Below, in pieces: positions 35,785-44,688 of a DNA stretch of 64,000 nt. Source of the DNA: Paracoccus litorisediminis (GTDB taxonomy: Bacteria > Pseudomonadota > Alphaproteobacteria > Rhodobacterales > Rhodobacteraceae). Under the pieces are notes generated by a model. It was given only the letters and a program-made list of their open reading frames with translations, searched no databases and was not told where the DNA came from. Within the stretch, counting starts at the first letter, position 1. Each line of letters opens with the position of its first letter. A program made the translations under genes and the position numbers. Location of the stretch: NCBI RefSeq assembly GCF_009711205.1, contig NZ_WMIG01000017.1, positions 1-64,000 on the forward strand, given 5' to 3'.

Positions 35785-36945
35785 CTAAAGGTCCAGAACG
35801 ACGCGTCCGGTGGGACGCGAACAGCAGATCAGCACCTGACCGGGCCGGGGCGAGTCCAGCGGGTCCGAAAAATAGTCGACCGAACCTTCGTCTATCCTGC
35901 AACTGCAGGTGCTGCAGATCCCCTCGCGACAACTAAAGGCCGGAGCAAGCCCTGCGCCCTCGGCCAATTCAAGGATCGAAGTCGCGGCGTCGCTCCACGG
36001 AACCGTCACGCCGGATCGGGCGAATACCACTTCGCTTGCTCCGTCTGCGGGGGCCAAACCCGGCTGGGCCGGTCGTTCAGGCAGGGCACGGGCATCCGGG
36101 TCGGTGATGAAGTCCAGCTTCGACAGCGATTGCGGCGCGCGGGTGGGCATTCGGCGATCTGCCTGCACCAGTGGCGCGGGCGTGGCCGCAAGCGCCGCCA
36201 GCGATCCGCCCTTGCCAAAGAATTCATAGGCGATCCGCGCCGGCGCGATCCCCAACCCGGTCAGGACCCGCCACATGGCGACCATGAAGGGCGTCGGCCC
36301 GCACAGATAGACCTCATAGTCGTCGAGCGGCAAAGTCGATTGCAGCAAGGCGCGATCGATCACCCCCTCCGCATCGAAACGGGCCGTCGCGCGGTCCTGC
36401 TCGCTGGGCGTGCGATAGACGTTCAGCGCAGTGATAAGCCCGCCCGAGACGTCGGCAAGTGCCGCAACCTCGTCCCGCAGGGCCTGAACCTCGCCGTTTT
36501 CGACGGCATGGATGAACCAGACGCGGCGCGAGGTCTGCGCCAAAGCATGCAGCATCGCCAGCAAGGGAGTCAGCCCGACACCGCCCGCCAGCAGCAGGAC
36601 GGGGCGTTCGCTGGTCTGGTCCAGACAGAAGCTGCCGCGCGGGGCTGCGATCTCGATGACATCGCCTTCGGAAACCCGGTCATGCAGCCAGCCCGAACCC
36701 GCGCCCTGCGGCTCGCGCTTGACGCTGATCCGGTGATGATCCCGCCCCTCGGTCGGGCAGGACAGCGAATAGGTGCGCAGCACCGGGCCTTCGGCAAGGG
36801 GGATGCGCAGGGTCAGATATTGACCGGGGCGCATGTCCCAAAGCGGGCCGCCATCCGCAGGCGTCAGGTGAAACGAGGTGATGACGCTGCTTTCCGGCAA
36901 TTTCCGGGCCACCCGGAACCGGCGAAATGCCCCGCCCATGGTCAC
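35785..36945 (-). CDS. Rieske oxygenase reductase (FAD/FMN, NAD(P)H, C-terminal 2Fe-2S)
   Basis: 386 aa. The FAD-binding barrel shows RTYSLS near residue 58, the NAD domain LLLAGGVGLTPLLAML near 117-132 and YLCGPTPFM near 212. A C-terminal plant-type ferredoxin has Cys339, 344, 347 and 374/375. This is the VanB/phthalate dioxygenase-reductase order, but with an Ala/Pro-rich spacer (about 255-300) before the ferredoxin. It passes electrons from NAD(P)H to the Rieske protein encoded just upstream. Start is a GTG overlapping the oxygenase stop (GTGA) or an ATG two codons on. Confidence 0.88.
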   Translation of the reverse strand: MTMGGAFRRFRVARKLPESSVITSFHLTPADGGPLWDMRPGQYLTLRIPLAEGPVLRTYSLSCPTEGRDHHRISVKREPQGAGSGWLHDRVSEGDVIEIAAPRGSFCLDQTSERPVLLLAGGVGLTPLLAMLHALAQTSRRVWFIHAVENGEVQALRDEVAALADVSGGLITALNVYRTPSEQDRATARFDAEGVIDRALLQSTLPLDDYEVYLCGPTPFMVAMWRVLTGLGIAPARIAYEFFGKGGSLAALAATPAPLVQADRRMPTRAPQSLSKLDFITDPDARALPERPAQPGLAPADGASEVVFARSGVTVPWSDAATSILELAEGAGLAPAFSCREGICSTCSCRIDEGSVDYFSDPLDSPRPGQVLICCSRPTGRVVLDL

Positions 36946-37982
36946 GCCCGCATCTTTTCGTCGACCATGCGTTCCTCGGCGATCATTGCCTCGAGCTGGC
37001 GGCGGAAGCGCAGTTGGCCCGCATCGATGGATAGGTCGATATGGGGAGAGGTCTTGGTGGTCATGCCGACCTGCACCTCGTTCAGTACGGCGCGGTCCTC
37101 TTCGAAGGCATGGCGGACGTCCTCGGACATCATCCGCGACAGATCCTCGTCGTCGGGGCGGATATTGCGCAGCTGGAACCAGTAATAGCGGGTCTCGGTT
37201 TCGGTCGTTGGCGTCATGAAGTTGTAGCTGTCCATGACGAAGGTCTTTTCATCCAGCGTCCCGTCCGGCCCGCCCGTACCCGCGGGGGTGAAGACAGCGC
37301 GGATCAGCGCGTGGCTGGGATAGCGCACCTCATAGTGCTGCAACCGGTCGCAGTTTCCGTCAAACTCGACAATCTTCTTGTAGAAGGGCGCAGGTTCGAC
37401 ATCCATCATCCAGCGGTGGACAATGACGCCATTGTCGGTGCGCGTCACCTTCAGCGGCGCATCCTTGGTCGCGGCCTGCGCAAAGCTGCTTTCATGCACC
37501 CAGGCGACATGGGTCGGGTCCAGAAGATTGTCGCACATCAGCAGGTAGTTGCAATGCAGCTCCATCGCGGCGCCACGATTGATGCCCCATTCCGGGCTGT
37601 CGAAATTCGGGATGTCGATGATGTCATCAGCATCGGCGATGGCCGCGTTGCCCATCCAGATCCAGACAAGGCCGTATTTTTCATGCACCGGATAGGGCCG
37701 CACCTTGGCCGCCGAGGGGATGCGCCCGCCACCCGGTGCCCAGACGCATTGACCGGCGCAATCGAATGTCAGGCCATGATAGCCGCATTCGACATTGTCG
37801 CCCTTGATCCGGCCCTTGGACAGCGGCAGCTTGCGATGCGGACAGGCATCTTCCAGCGCGATGACTTCGTTCTGGCTGTTGCGATAGACGCAGATCTTTT
37901 CACCCAGAACGACGATCTGTTGCAGGCTGTGGGTGACCTCGTGACTCCAGGCCGCAACGTACCAGGCGTTCTTCAGAAACAT
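36942..37982 (-). CDS. Rieske non-haem iron oxygenase, VanA-like alpha subunit
   Basis: 346 aa. The Rieske cluster ligands are Cys47/His49 (DACPHRKLPLSKG) and Cys66/His69 (ECGYHGLTF). The mononuclear iron site is DNLLDPTHVAWVHESSF with His158 and His163, and Asp155 as the bridge between centres. Size and spacing match the vanillate O-demethylase group, which removes O- or N-methyl groups or hydroxylates. The neighbours (amino-acid importer, FAD amine oxidase-like enzyme) suggest an N-methyl or methoxy amino-acid derivative rather than vanillate. Confidence 0.9.
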   Translation of the reverse strand: MFLKNAWYVAAWSHEVTHSLQQIVVLGEKICVYRNSQNEVIALEDACPHRKLPLSKGRIKGDNVECGYHGLTFDCAGQCVWAPGGGRIPSAAKVRPYPVHEKYGLVWIWMGNAAIADADDIIDIPNFDSPEWGINRGAAMELHCNYLLMCDNLLDPTHVAWVHESSFAQAATKDAPLKVTRTDNGVIVHRWMMDVEPAPFYKKIVEFDGNCDRLQHYEVRYPSHALIRAVFTPAGTGGPDGTLDEKTFVMDSYNFMTPTTETETRYYWFQLRNIRPDDEDLSRMMSEDVRHAFEEDRAVLNEVQVGMTTKTSPHIDLSIDAGQLRFRRQLEAMIAEERMVDEKMRA

Positions 37983-38069
37983 GGCTGCATCCTTCGTAGC
38001 TGTGTTCGGTGAAGCTTAGCGCCGCAGCCGCACAGGATAAGCGCAGAAGGAGTCGACAATCGTTTAGTT

Positions 38070-38993
38070 TTACTGTTGCGTCTGGTCTCGCAGCGGTTTG
38101 GTCACCTGCATCAACCAGTTCAGGAACTGGCGCGCGACGGGCTGATTCAGCGTCGTCTGGCCCCAGCAGACGAAATAGGGATCAGGCAGATAGAGCCGGT
38201 CGGGTGATAGCCGCACCAGTCGACCGGCCATCAGATCATCCTTGGCGAAGGACCACTGCGCCAGCACCGCACCTTGTCCCGCGCTCGCCGCTTCCAGCCC
38301 CATCCCCGAGGCGGAATAGACCGCGACATGACGCAGGGGTGGCGGATCGGTCGCAAGCTGCGTCTTGAACCAGTCGCGCCAATGCGGCTCGGTCGTGTAT
38401 TGCGCGCCCCAATCGATGCCGACCAACAGCAGTCGCGACAACCCTTCGGCAGTGCGGGCTTCGGGGTGGCGGGAGAGGAACTCTGGCGAGGCGGCGGGGA
38501 AGCAGTAATCGGTGAAAAGTACGCGGGAATGTGTATAACGGCGTCCCACCTCGCCATAGGTCAGACGGAATGTGTGTTCCAGCATATGTGAATCGGGTTC
38601 GAGATCCTGTGCGATCAGCCGCAGCGTCGAATCCTGCGCCTCGGCCTGAAAGGCGGGCAGCAATGGGTTCAGCCAACGCTGGAGCAGAGTGGGCAGGCAG
38701 GATATGGTCAGTTCCTGTGCCAGACGTTGTTCGGCGATGTAGTCCTGCGCCAGTGCGAAGCGTCCAAATCCCTGCGAAATCAGTTCGTGATAGCCGCGCG
38801 CGGCAGGGGTCAGGGCGGCGCGACGGCCGTCCTTGACCAGCAGCACCATGTCCAGGTGTTCCTCAAGCAGGCGCAGTTGCTGGCTGACCGCGCCCGGTGT
38901 CACATTCAGTTCCTGCGCCGTCGCAGTGATCGTGCCGAGGCGTCCGAAGACCTCGAAGATCTGCATCGCGCGCAATGGGGGAAGCTGCGCCAT
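38070..38993 (-). CDS. LysR-family regulator (GcvA-like)
   Basis: 307 aa. It opens MAQLPPLRAMQIFEVFGRLG, the GcvA/AmpR-type start, with recognition helix TATAQELNVTPGAVSQQLRL (about 22-41). The effector domain includes the FPAASPEFLSRHP block typical of this group. It lies 87 bases upstream of the Rieske gene in the same direction and is divergent from the FAD oxidoreductase at 39151, so it probably controls both. Confidence 0.87.
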   Translation of the reverse strand: MAQLPPLRAMQIFEVFGRLGTITATAQELNVTPGAVSQQLRLLEEHLDMVLLVKDGRRAALTPAARGYHELISQGFGRFALAQDYIAEQRLAQELTISCLPTLLQRWLNPLLPAFQAEAQDSTLRLIAQDLEPDSHMLEHTFRLTYGEVGRRYTHSRVLFTDYCFPAASPEFLSRHPEARTAEGLSRLLLVGIDWGAQYTTEPHWRDWFKTQLATDPPPLRHVAVYSASGMGLEAASAGQGAVLAQWSFAKDDLMAGRLVRLSPDRLYLPDPYFVCWGQTTLNQPVARQFLNWLMQVTKPLRDQTQQ

Positions 38994-39150
38994 GGGACCC
39001 CGCTTGCTGGTCGTTAGTTTAGCTGGCCTGTCGCACCGGCAAGGCGAACTGATTTGCCCGCCCCGAAGGCCTGCCTATAGCATCGGCGAAGGCTTAGGCA
39101 ACACGGCGCGACCAGTGGACTGTCTCGCTGTCACCAAGGGGAAACGGGCA

Positions 39151-40446
39151 ATGAAGCAGGTCGTCATCATCGGGGCAGGGATCATCGGCGGGGCGATCGC
39201 CTATGAAATGGCGAAGGCAGGTTGGGCGGTCACGGTTGTCGACAAGGCCCCCGAGGCTGGCTATGGCTCCACCTCGAGTTCCTCGGCCGTGATCCGCATC
39301 AACTATTCGGTCATGGAAACCTGCGCCATGGCCCTGGAGGGCTGGACCTATTGGCGCGACTGGGCCGACTATGTCGATCTACCCGACGAACGCCCGCTCG
39401 CGGTCTACAAAGAGACCGGATCGCTGGTGATATTTTCCGGCGAGGGCACTGCAATGACCAAGGTCACCGAGATCATGGACCGGATCGGCGGGGTCTATGA
39501 CCGCGTCGCGCCCGAGGGCATCCGCAACTATCTGCCCAAGGCCGACCTGCAATCATATGCTCCGGCCAAGCGCCTTGATCACCCCGATTTCGGGGAGCCG
39601 AACCCCGAGCAGGTCGGCGGCGCGGTCTTCTTTCATCAGGCGGGCTATGTGAGCGATCCGAAACTGGCCGCACAGAATCTGCAATGGGCGGCCGAGCGCG
39701 AGGGCGCGGCGTTCCGCTTTCGCACCAAGGTGCAGGGGATCGAGACAGGGAACGGTCGCGTTTCGGGCGTCCGGCTGGAGGATGGGACGGTGCTGCCCGC
39801 CGATGTCGTGGTCAATGCGGCTGGGCCATGGTCGGCAGGGCTTAACCTTATGGCAGGTATCACCGGCGACATGACCATCCGCAACCGCCCGAACCGTCAG
39901 GAGGTCGCCTATATTCCCGGTCCCGCAAATATGGATTACCGCCACGACGGCATCGTGATCGCTGATCTGGATGCCGAGTTCTACGCCCGCCCCGACCCGG
40001 TCGGCATCTGTGTCGGCTCGACCGATCCGGCCTGCGACGGACATGATTGGATCGAGGACCCGGACGCGCTGGACACCCGCTTCACCGACCAGTGGACGAC
40101 CATCGTGATGCGTGGGGCGATGCGTTTGCCTGAGATGCGCATTCCCGGTCAGGCAAGCGGGCTGGTGGCGCTTTACGACACTTCGGACGACTGGCTTCCG
40201 ATCTATGACAGGACCAGCCTGCCCGGCTTCTACGTCGCCTGCGGGACATCCGGGAACCAGTTCAAGATGGCACCTGTCGTGGGCAAGTTGATGACTCACC
40301 TGATAACGGAATCCGAGGCCGGGCATGATCACGATGCCGAGGCTTTTAGTTTTCAGCTGGAGCGGACCGGCCGCGAGATCAACCTTGGCACCTATAGCCG
40401 AAAGCGCAAAATCAACGCCGAGTCGAGTTTCTCGGTCATGGGGTAG
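39151..40446 (+). CDS. FAD-dependent amine/amino-acid oxidoreductase (DAO family)
   Basis: 431 aa. The FAD motif VVIIGAGIIGGAIAYEMAKA opens the protein, followed by EAGYGSTSSSSAVIRIN. The substrate/FAD C-terminal part has PGFYVACGTSGNQFKMAPVV near residue 360. This is the DAO family, with sarcosine oxidase and dimethylglycine dehydrogenase as relatives. It likely removes hydride from a secondary or tertiary amine or D-amino acid. It is transcribed away from the LysR-Rieske-importer cluster and could complete demethylation of the imported compound. GGGGAAACGGGCA precedes the ATG. Confidence 0.85.
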   Translation: MKQVVIIGAGIIGGAIAYEMAKAGWAVTVVDKAPEAGYGSTSSSSAVIRINYSVMETCAMALEGWTYWRDWADYVDLPDERPLAVYKETGSLVIFSGEGTAMTKVTEIMDRIGGVYDRVAPEGIRNYLPKADLQSYAPAKRLDHPDFGEPNPEQVGGAVFFHQAGYVSDPKLAAQNLQWAAEREGAAFRFRTKVQGIETGNGRVSGVRLEDGTVLPADVVVNAAGPWSAGLNLMAGITGDMTIRNRPNRQEVAYIPGPANMDYRHDGIVIADLDAEFYARPDPVGICVGSTDPACDGHDWIEDPDALDTRFTDQWTTIVMRGAMRLPEMRIPGQASGLVALYDTSDDWLPIYDRTSLPGFYVACGTSGNQFKMAPVVGKLMTHLITESEAGHDHDAEAFSFQLERTGREINLGTYSRKRKINAESSFSVMG

Positions 40447-40701
40447 TGAGTATTGGAAGCGATCAATTCGCGGGAGCTGCGGCGCTCAATGGCGTAGCGG
40501 CGGGTCAGGCGATATAGGGCTGCGCGTATCCCGACCATCGTGTCGCTTCTATGTTGATTTCCACCGGAACGTGATCCGGTTTTCCACCGCGAGGCTCTGG
40601 ATCACTTTTGCTGTTATAGAGGGTAGGCCTTCTCCGTTTCATTAGGAGGGACGCGCCATGTCGGGTCGATTTCAAACTGCGAGCCTTGCACCAGAGTTAG
40701 T
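40447..40701. other. Gene-free stretch, possible IS remnant
   Basis: After the oxidoreductase stop no coding frame is supported. AGGAGGGACGCGCC before an ATG at 40659 looks like a real translation start, but the frame (MSGRFQTASLA) runs into the IS256 end after a few codons. It may be a truncated IS reading-frame start. Confidence 0.35.
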
Positions 40702-42023
40702 GTCCGAGTTGATGGTGTAATTTCCTTGGCTCTACCGGTGTAATCTGGGGTGGCCATCGCGGCGTATGATCGAGGTGGAGTTTCAACGCTTCAACCACGT
40801 GCCATACGGAGCCCCCGATGACGAAGACCAGAATGGATCTGTCCGAGCTTCTGGCAAAGCACGATCAGGGAGAACTTCTACGCAGCATCGCCGAGGCGGT
40901 GTTGCAGTTGATCATGGAAGCCGATGTTGACGGCCTGCTTGGCGCCGGTCGGCACGAACGTAGCGGCGAGCGCACGATCTGGCGCAACGGGTAGCGAGAA
41001 AGCCTGCTCGATACCCGTTTGGGCACGCTGAACCTGAAGCTGCCGAAGCCGCGGCAGGGCAGCTATTTACCCGGCTTTCTTGAAGCCCGCGAAACCTCCG
41101 AGCAGGCGCTGGTGGCGGTGATCCAAGAGGCCTGGATCGGCGGAGTATCGACACGCCGCGTCGACGACCTCATCCAGGCCATGGGGCTGAGCGGGATCTC
41201 GAAGAGCATGGTGTCCAAGCTCTGCAAGGATGTCGATGAGCGGGTCGGCGAGTTCTTGAACCGCCCGCTCATCGGCGAAGGACCCTATGTCTGGCTGGAC
41301 GCCACCTAATCTCAGGCAACGGCAGTGCGGATGGATCGTGTCGGTCGCGGCCATAATCGCTGTGGCCGCAAATACCGAAGGGCGCAGGGAAATCATCGGC
41401 CTTGGCATAGGCCCTTCAGAGGAGGAAATCTTCTGGACTGATTTCCTGCGTTCTTTGCGCAGCCGAGGTCTCGATGGCGTCAGGCTGGTCATCAGCGACG
41501 CCCATGCAGGCCTCAAGGCTGCCATTGCCCACGTGTTAGAAGCGACTTGGCATCGTTGCAGGGTGCATTGGATGCGCAATGCCTTGACGCATGTCTCCAA
41601 GGGTCAGCACACGGTTGTGGCTGCGGCAATCCGCTAGATTTGCGATCAGCCCGATCGCGTTCATGCCTCCGAGATCTGGCCCAAGCTCGCGGACCTGATG
41701 GACGAGAGCGAAGATGATGTCTTGGCCTACATGACCTTCCCTCGACGGCACCGCAGCCCAAATCCCATCGAGCGTCTGAACAAGGGGGTGAAACGACGCG
41801 CCGATGTGGTCGGGATCTTTCCGAACGAGGCTTCAATCATGCGCCTCATTGGAGCCGTGCTGTTCGAACAGAACGACGAATGGAAAACGGCCCGCCGCTA
41901 CATGATGGTCGAGGCCTTCGCGCAGATCGACAAAGAGGAGATCGACCCCATCCTCAGCATCACCACGAAAGGCGCCTGATCATGACCTCCGGCCACCCCG
42001 AAATTTACACCGCCTTGACGGAC
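40702..42023 (+). mobile_element. Degenerate IS256-family insertion sequence
   Basis: A decayed IS256 transposase is bracketed by imperfect inverted ends: GTCCG...GGTGTAATTTCC at 40702 on the left, and GAAATTTACACCGCC...GGAC at 42000-42023 on the right. The element is about 1.3 kb, the usual size for the family. The ends have diverged from each other, consistent with long inactivity. No target duplication could be confirmed. Confidence 0.7.
40818..41979 (+). pseudogene. IS256-family transposase, inactive
   Basis: It starts MTKTRMDLSELLAKHDQGEL, meets an in-frame TAG at 40992, continues LDTRLGTLNLKLPKPRQGSY and STRRVDDLIQAMGLSGISKS, then YVWLDAT with the first catalytic Asp and a stop at 41307. 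It changes frame to REIIGLGIGPSEEEIFW and VRLVISDAHAGLKAAI (second Asp), has another stop at 41635, and resumes with DVLAYMTFPRRHRSPNPIER (catalytic Glu region) and RRADVVGIFPNEASI to 41979. Small deletions occur near 41640 and 41755. Three stops or frame changes make it dead. Confidence 0.85.
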
Positions 42024-42039
42024 GTGCCTTGCCCCAGAA

Positions 42040-42194
42040 GGTTTGCAGTCGTTTTGGTGCAGAGCCAGGAGAGGACGGTTGAGATCTCTCTGCATTCACG
42101 GTGGGTTATTGGCTGCTGCCCTGATTGTGGCCAGCCAAGCCGCCGGGTTCAAAGCCGATATCTTCGCTGCCCATCGGACTTTCCCTTACGAGGC
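42040..42194 (+). pseudogene. ISL3-family transposase fragment (zinc-finger N-terminus)
   Basis: The plus frame reads RTVEISLHSRWVIGCCPDCG, then QPSRRVQSRYLRCPSDFP. The C-P-x-C-G ... S-R-Y ... D-x-P pattern is that of the ISL3 zinc-binding N-terminal domain. It breaks off at about 42194, where IS110-like sequence begins in the same frame. Confidence 0.6.
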
Positions 42195-42574
42195 GACGAG
42201 ATAACGCGGCGGTTGATGGCAATGCCCGGCATCGGTGTGGTGACAGCCTAGATTTTCCAGCACACGATCGATGATCCGTCCCGCTTCCGAAGTGCGGCGT
42301 CGGTGGGCGCATATTTGGGCCTGACACCGAAGCGAAATAAATCAGGTGAAAAGGACACCACTGGCCATGTTTTCCGACGGGTGACGTCCCTTTGCGCGCC
42401 AGCCTCGTCGAGGCTGCCAGCGTGTTGCTGCATCGGACAAAACGCTGGTGCGCGCTGAAGGGCCTGGGGGTTTCGATTGGCCAAACGCAATGGCATAAGG
42501 TGCAGGTCGCGGTGGCGCGAAAGCTCGCTGTCATCTTGCACTGCATCTGGGTCGACGGCACCTCATTCGAATAG
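42195..42574 (+). pseudogene. IS110-family transposase C-terminal fragment
   Basis: DEITRRLMAMPGIGVVTA at 42195-42248 is the helix-hairpin-helix start of the Transposase_20 domain. A TAG follows, then SVGAYLGLTPKRNKSGEKD, and after a frame change near 42400 come LVEAASVLLHRTKRW and VQVAVARKLAVILHCIWVDG to the stop at 42574. The N-terminal RuvC-like half is missing here. Confidence 0.75.
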
Positions 42575-42864
42575 GGCAAGGAGCCGACCTGACCCTTAAC
42601 GCGACCTCGAGATCGCAGGCCTGACGCCAGACCTGTGATGTCGCGCCGGGATGGTGGTTGCGGTGACCTCGTTCAATCGGCCGCGGCCTGAAGAACCGCG
42701 CTGCGCATGTTGAGGCGTGCGGCCCGAACATCATCATGAGGCAATGACCTCGAAAAGGGCTGAAAACAGGATTGACTTGGACCCGCAACTAAAGGGTCGA
42801 TTGACATGAGATCTTTCATGGGATGCTTCAGTGAATTTCACGGGGATTGCATGCGACCAGACGA
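42575..42864. other. Intergenic region between IS remnants and esterase
   Basis: No gene is supported. It may contain the outer end of the IS110 fragment and the 3' end of the esterase transcript. I found no convincing terminator. Confidence 0.4.
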
Positions 42865-44538
42865 TCAGTCGGCCAGAAGATCGCCCTCGGTCATGCCGAT
42901 GCCGTCCAGAATGCGGGTTCGCATATAGCGGTCTCGGCTTGGGTATAGGGTTTCGGTGCGCATCTCTGCCTCACCATCATGCAGGCGAAGAAACTGTCCG
43001 CCGGCGCCGGGCGTGACCTGCCCCCAATGTGGCACGGTGTTTCCGTTCGGGTCGCCCGTCTTGATGAAATTGGCCAGATAGGTGACGGCCACTTCCTTCA
43101 TCCGCAGGTCCGGGTCGGTCCAAGGGCGCTGGTTGGCGTCATTTTGCCTGAGAGAGCCATTGAAATACCAGTTATCGGCGCTGTGATAGGCCCGCCGAAA
43201 CCCCTGATCCTTCCCGGGTGGCCAATGATCGAAATAGTACAGGTAGACATTGGCATCGGAATGCGCCTTGGCGTGTTCTGCCCCCAGTTTGACATACTGG
43301 AACATGTAGTCGTTGAGCATGCGCAACGAGAGGCGGTAAGCCTCGCGCGCATCATCCGTGGCATAGAGCGGGAAGACAGCCTCATCGACATTGCCCGCCT
43401 GATGCGGGCGGACGGCAGCAAGCATGGCCTTGTGCTGGTCCTCGGTGCTGAGGTCCAGATCATTGGGGCGCAGTCCTGTATATTCGTCCGCGGTCTGTCC
43501 GATCATGATATCAAGCCCGTCGAAGTCTTTGGGTTGCAGCAAGTTCACGGAATCCTCGGTGAAGGTATAGCCGTCGACCGTGTAGAATTGGTTCGTGGCT
43601 ACAGCCCCGGCGAGAGCCGAGTAAAGCGATGCCTTGCCATCCTTCCAGGGCGCCAGCCAGGTCTCGGCCGGGATGGCGCGCAGATCCGTCAGGCTCATCG
43701 CTTTGTCGAAGGTCTTTGCAATGGCATCACGGTTCTGAGCGGACTTTTCTTCGTATGAGACGACCTTGCCCGGCAGAAATCCCGTGAAGCTGGATTGGAT
43801 GAAGGCCCGCTTGAACAATCCCTTTGCCAGCGGGCTGCGCAGTAGCGCAACGGTGTTCTCTCCTCCGGCGGATTGTCCGCCAATGGTTACACTGGCGGGG
43901 TCACCGCCGAACTGCTCGATATTGCCGCGAATCCATTTCAGCGCATCGACAAGATCCAGAATGCCGAAATTGCCTTTCGGCCCGTCAGGGTTCTCGACAG
44001 CCATCTCGGGCAGTGACAGCCACGCAGGCGCTCCGAGGCGGTATTGGACGGAAACCACGACCACGCCGCGCGCCGCAAGTTCGGCGGGGTAGAGGTCCTG
44101 CATTGCACTTGCCCCGACGCGGTTCGCACCGCCATGGATCAGCATATAGACCGGTAGCCTTTGCCCGGTGGTCTCGGCTGGGGTCCAGATCGAAAGGTTC
44201 AGGCCGTCATCGGTTGCCGGAGCCGCGCTGAATTCGTTCGGTTGGTCCTGCAATATCTGGTCACCCCAGTGATCGGCGACCAAAACGTCTGGCCAGGGGG
44301 TCACGGGTGGGGCGGGTTTCCAGCGATTTTCTCCGCCCACATTGCCGGCATAGGGAATGCCGAGAAATTGGTTCACGCCAGCAATGTCGCTGGGAACGCC
44401 TCTGACGGAGCCGCCAGTGACTTGCGCTTCGGCAATAGGCAGCGCCTGGGCCGTGGATGCTGCAAGGATGAATGCGGCAGAGAATACGCCACGACGAGGC
44501 CATGCGCCAAGCTGACCGAGCAAGCTTTTGGGGTTCAA
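42865..44538 (-). CDS. Type-B carboxylesterase (1 of 3)
   Basis: 557 aa. A hydrophobic export signal near residues 15-35 (GVFSAAFILAASTAQA) is followed by the para-nitrobenzyl-esterase fold: FLGIPYAGNVGGENRWKPA, the oxyanion loop MLIHGGA, nucleophile Ser in IGGQSAGGENT, acid in GQTADEYTG and His in RAYHSADNWYF. I chose a TTG at 44538 because AAGGAG lies six bases before it and the protein then begins with a normal signal peptide; an in-frame ATG at 44601 has no site. It should hydrolyse an ester or amide in the periplasm. The substrate is unknown. Confidence 0.82.
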   Translation of the reverse strand: MNPKSLLGQLGAWPRRGVFSAAFILAASTAQALPIAEAQVTGGSVRGVPSDIAGVNQFLGIPYAGNVGGENRWKPAPPVTPWPDVLVADHWGDQILQDQPNEFSAAPATDDGLNLSIWTPAETTGQRLPVYMLIHGGANRVGASAMQDLYPAELAARGVVVVSVQYRLGAPAWLSLPEMAVENPDGPKGNFGILDLVDALKWIRGNIEQFGGDPASVTIGGQSAGGENTVALLRSPLAKGLFKRAFIQSSFTGFLPGKVVSYEEKSAQNRDAIAKTFDKAMSLTDLRAIPAETWLAPWKDGKASLYSALAGAVATNQFYTVDGYTFTEDSVNLLQPKDFDGLDIMIGQTADEYTGLRPNDLDLSTEDQHKAMLAAVRPHQAGNVDEAVFPLYATDDAREAYRLSLRMLNDYMFQYVKLGAEHAKAHSDANVYLYYFDHWPPGKDQGFRRAYHSADNWYFNGSLRQNDANQRPWTDPDLRMKEVAVTYLANFIKTGDPNGNTVPHWGQVTPGAGGQFLRLHDGEAEMRTETLYPSRDRYMRTRILDGIGMTEGDLLAD

Positions 44539-44688
44539 TTGGGGCTCCTTCGCTGGATGGGCGCTGAGTTTGGTCGATGCGTCGGAAAGGGCAGTCGCCA
44601 TGAGAATATTGAATGTGATGGTTTCAGTTATGCTGATTGGGTATGTGATTGCCTGCCGCTGAATTGCATGGGCGGCAGGCGTTTCGGC

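Noticed and set aside
35377..37185. 602-codon open frame on the plus strand
   Set aside because: It lies antisense to the Rieske reductase and the peptidase-ATPase fusion, which have clear motifs. Long antisense frames are common in DNA this GC-rich.
41880..42251. A single 123-codon hypothetical protein
   Set aside because: It is a chance in-frame join of the IS256 end, an ISL3 fragment and an IS110 fragment.
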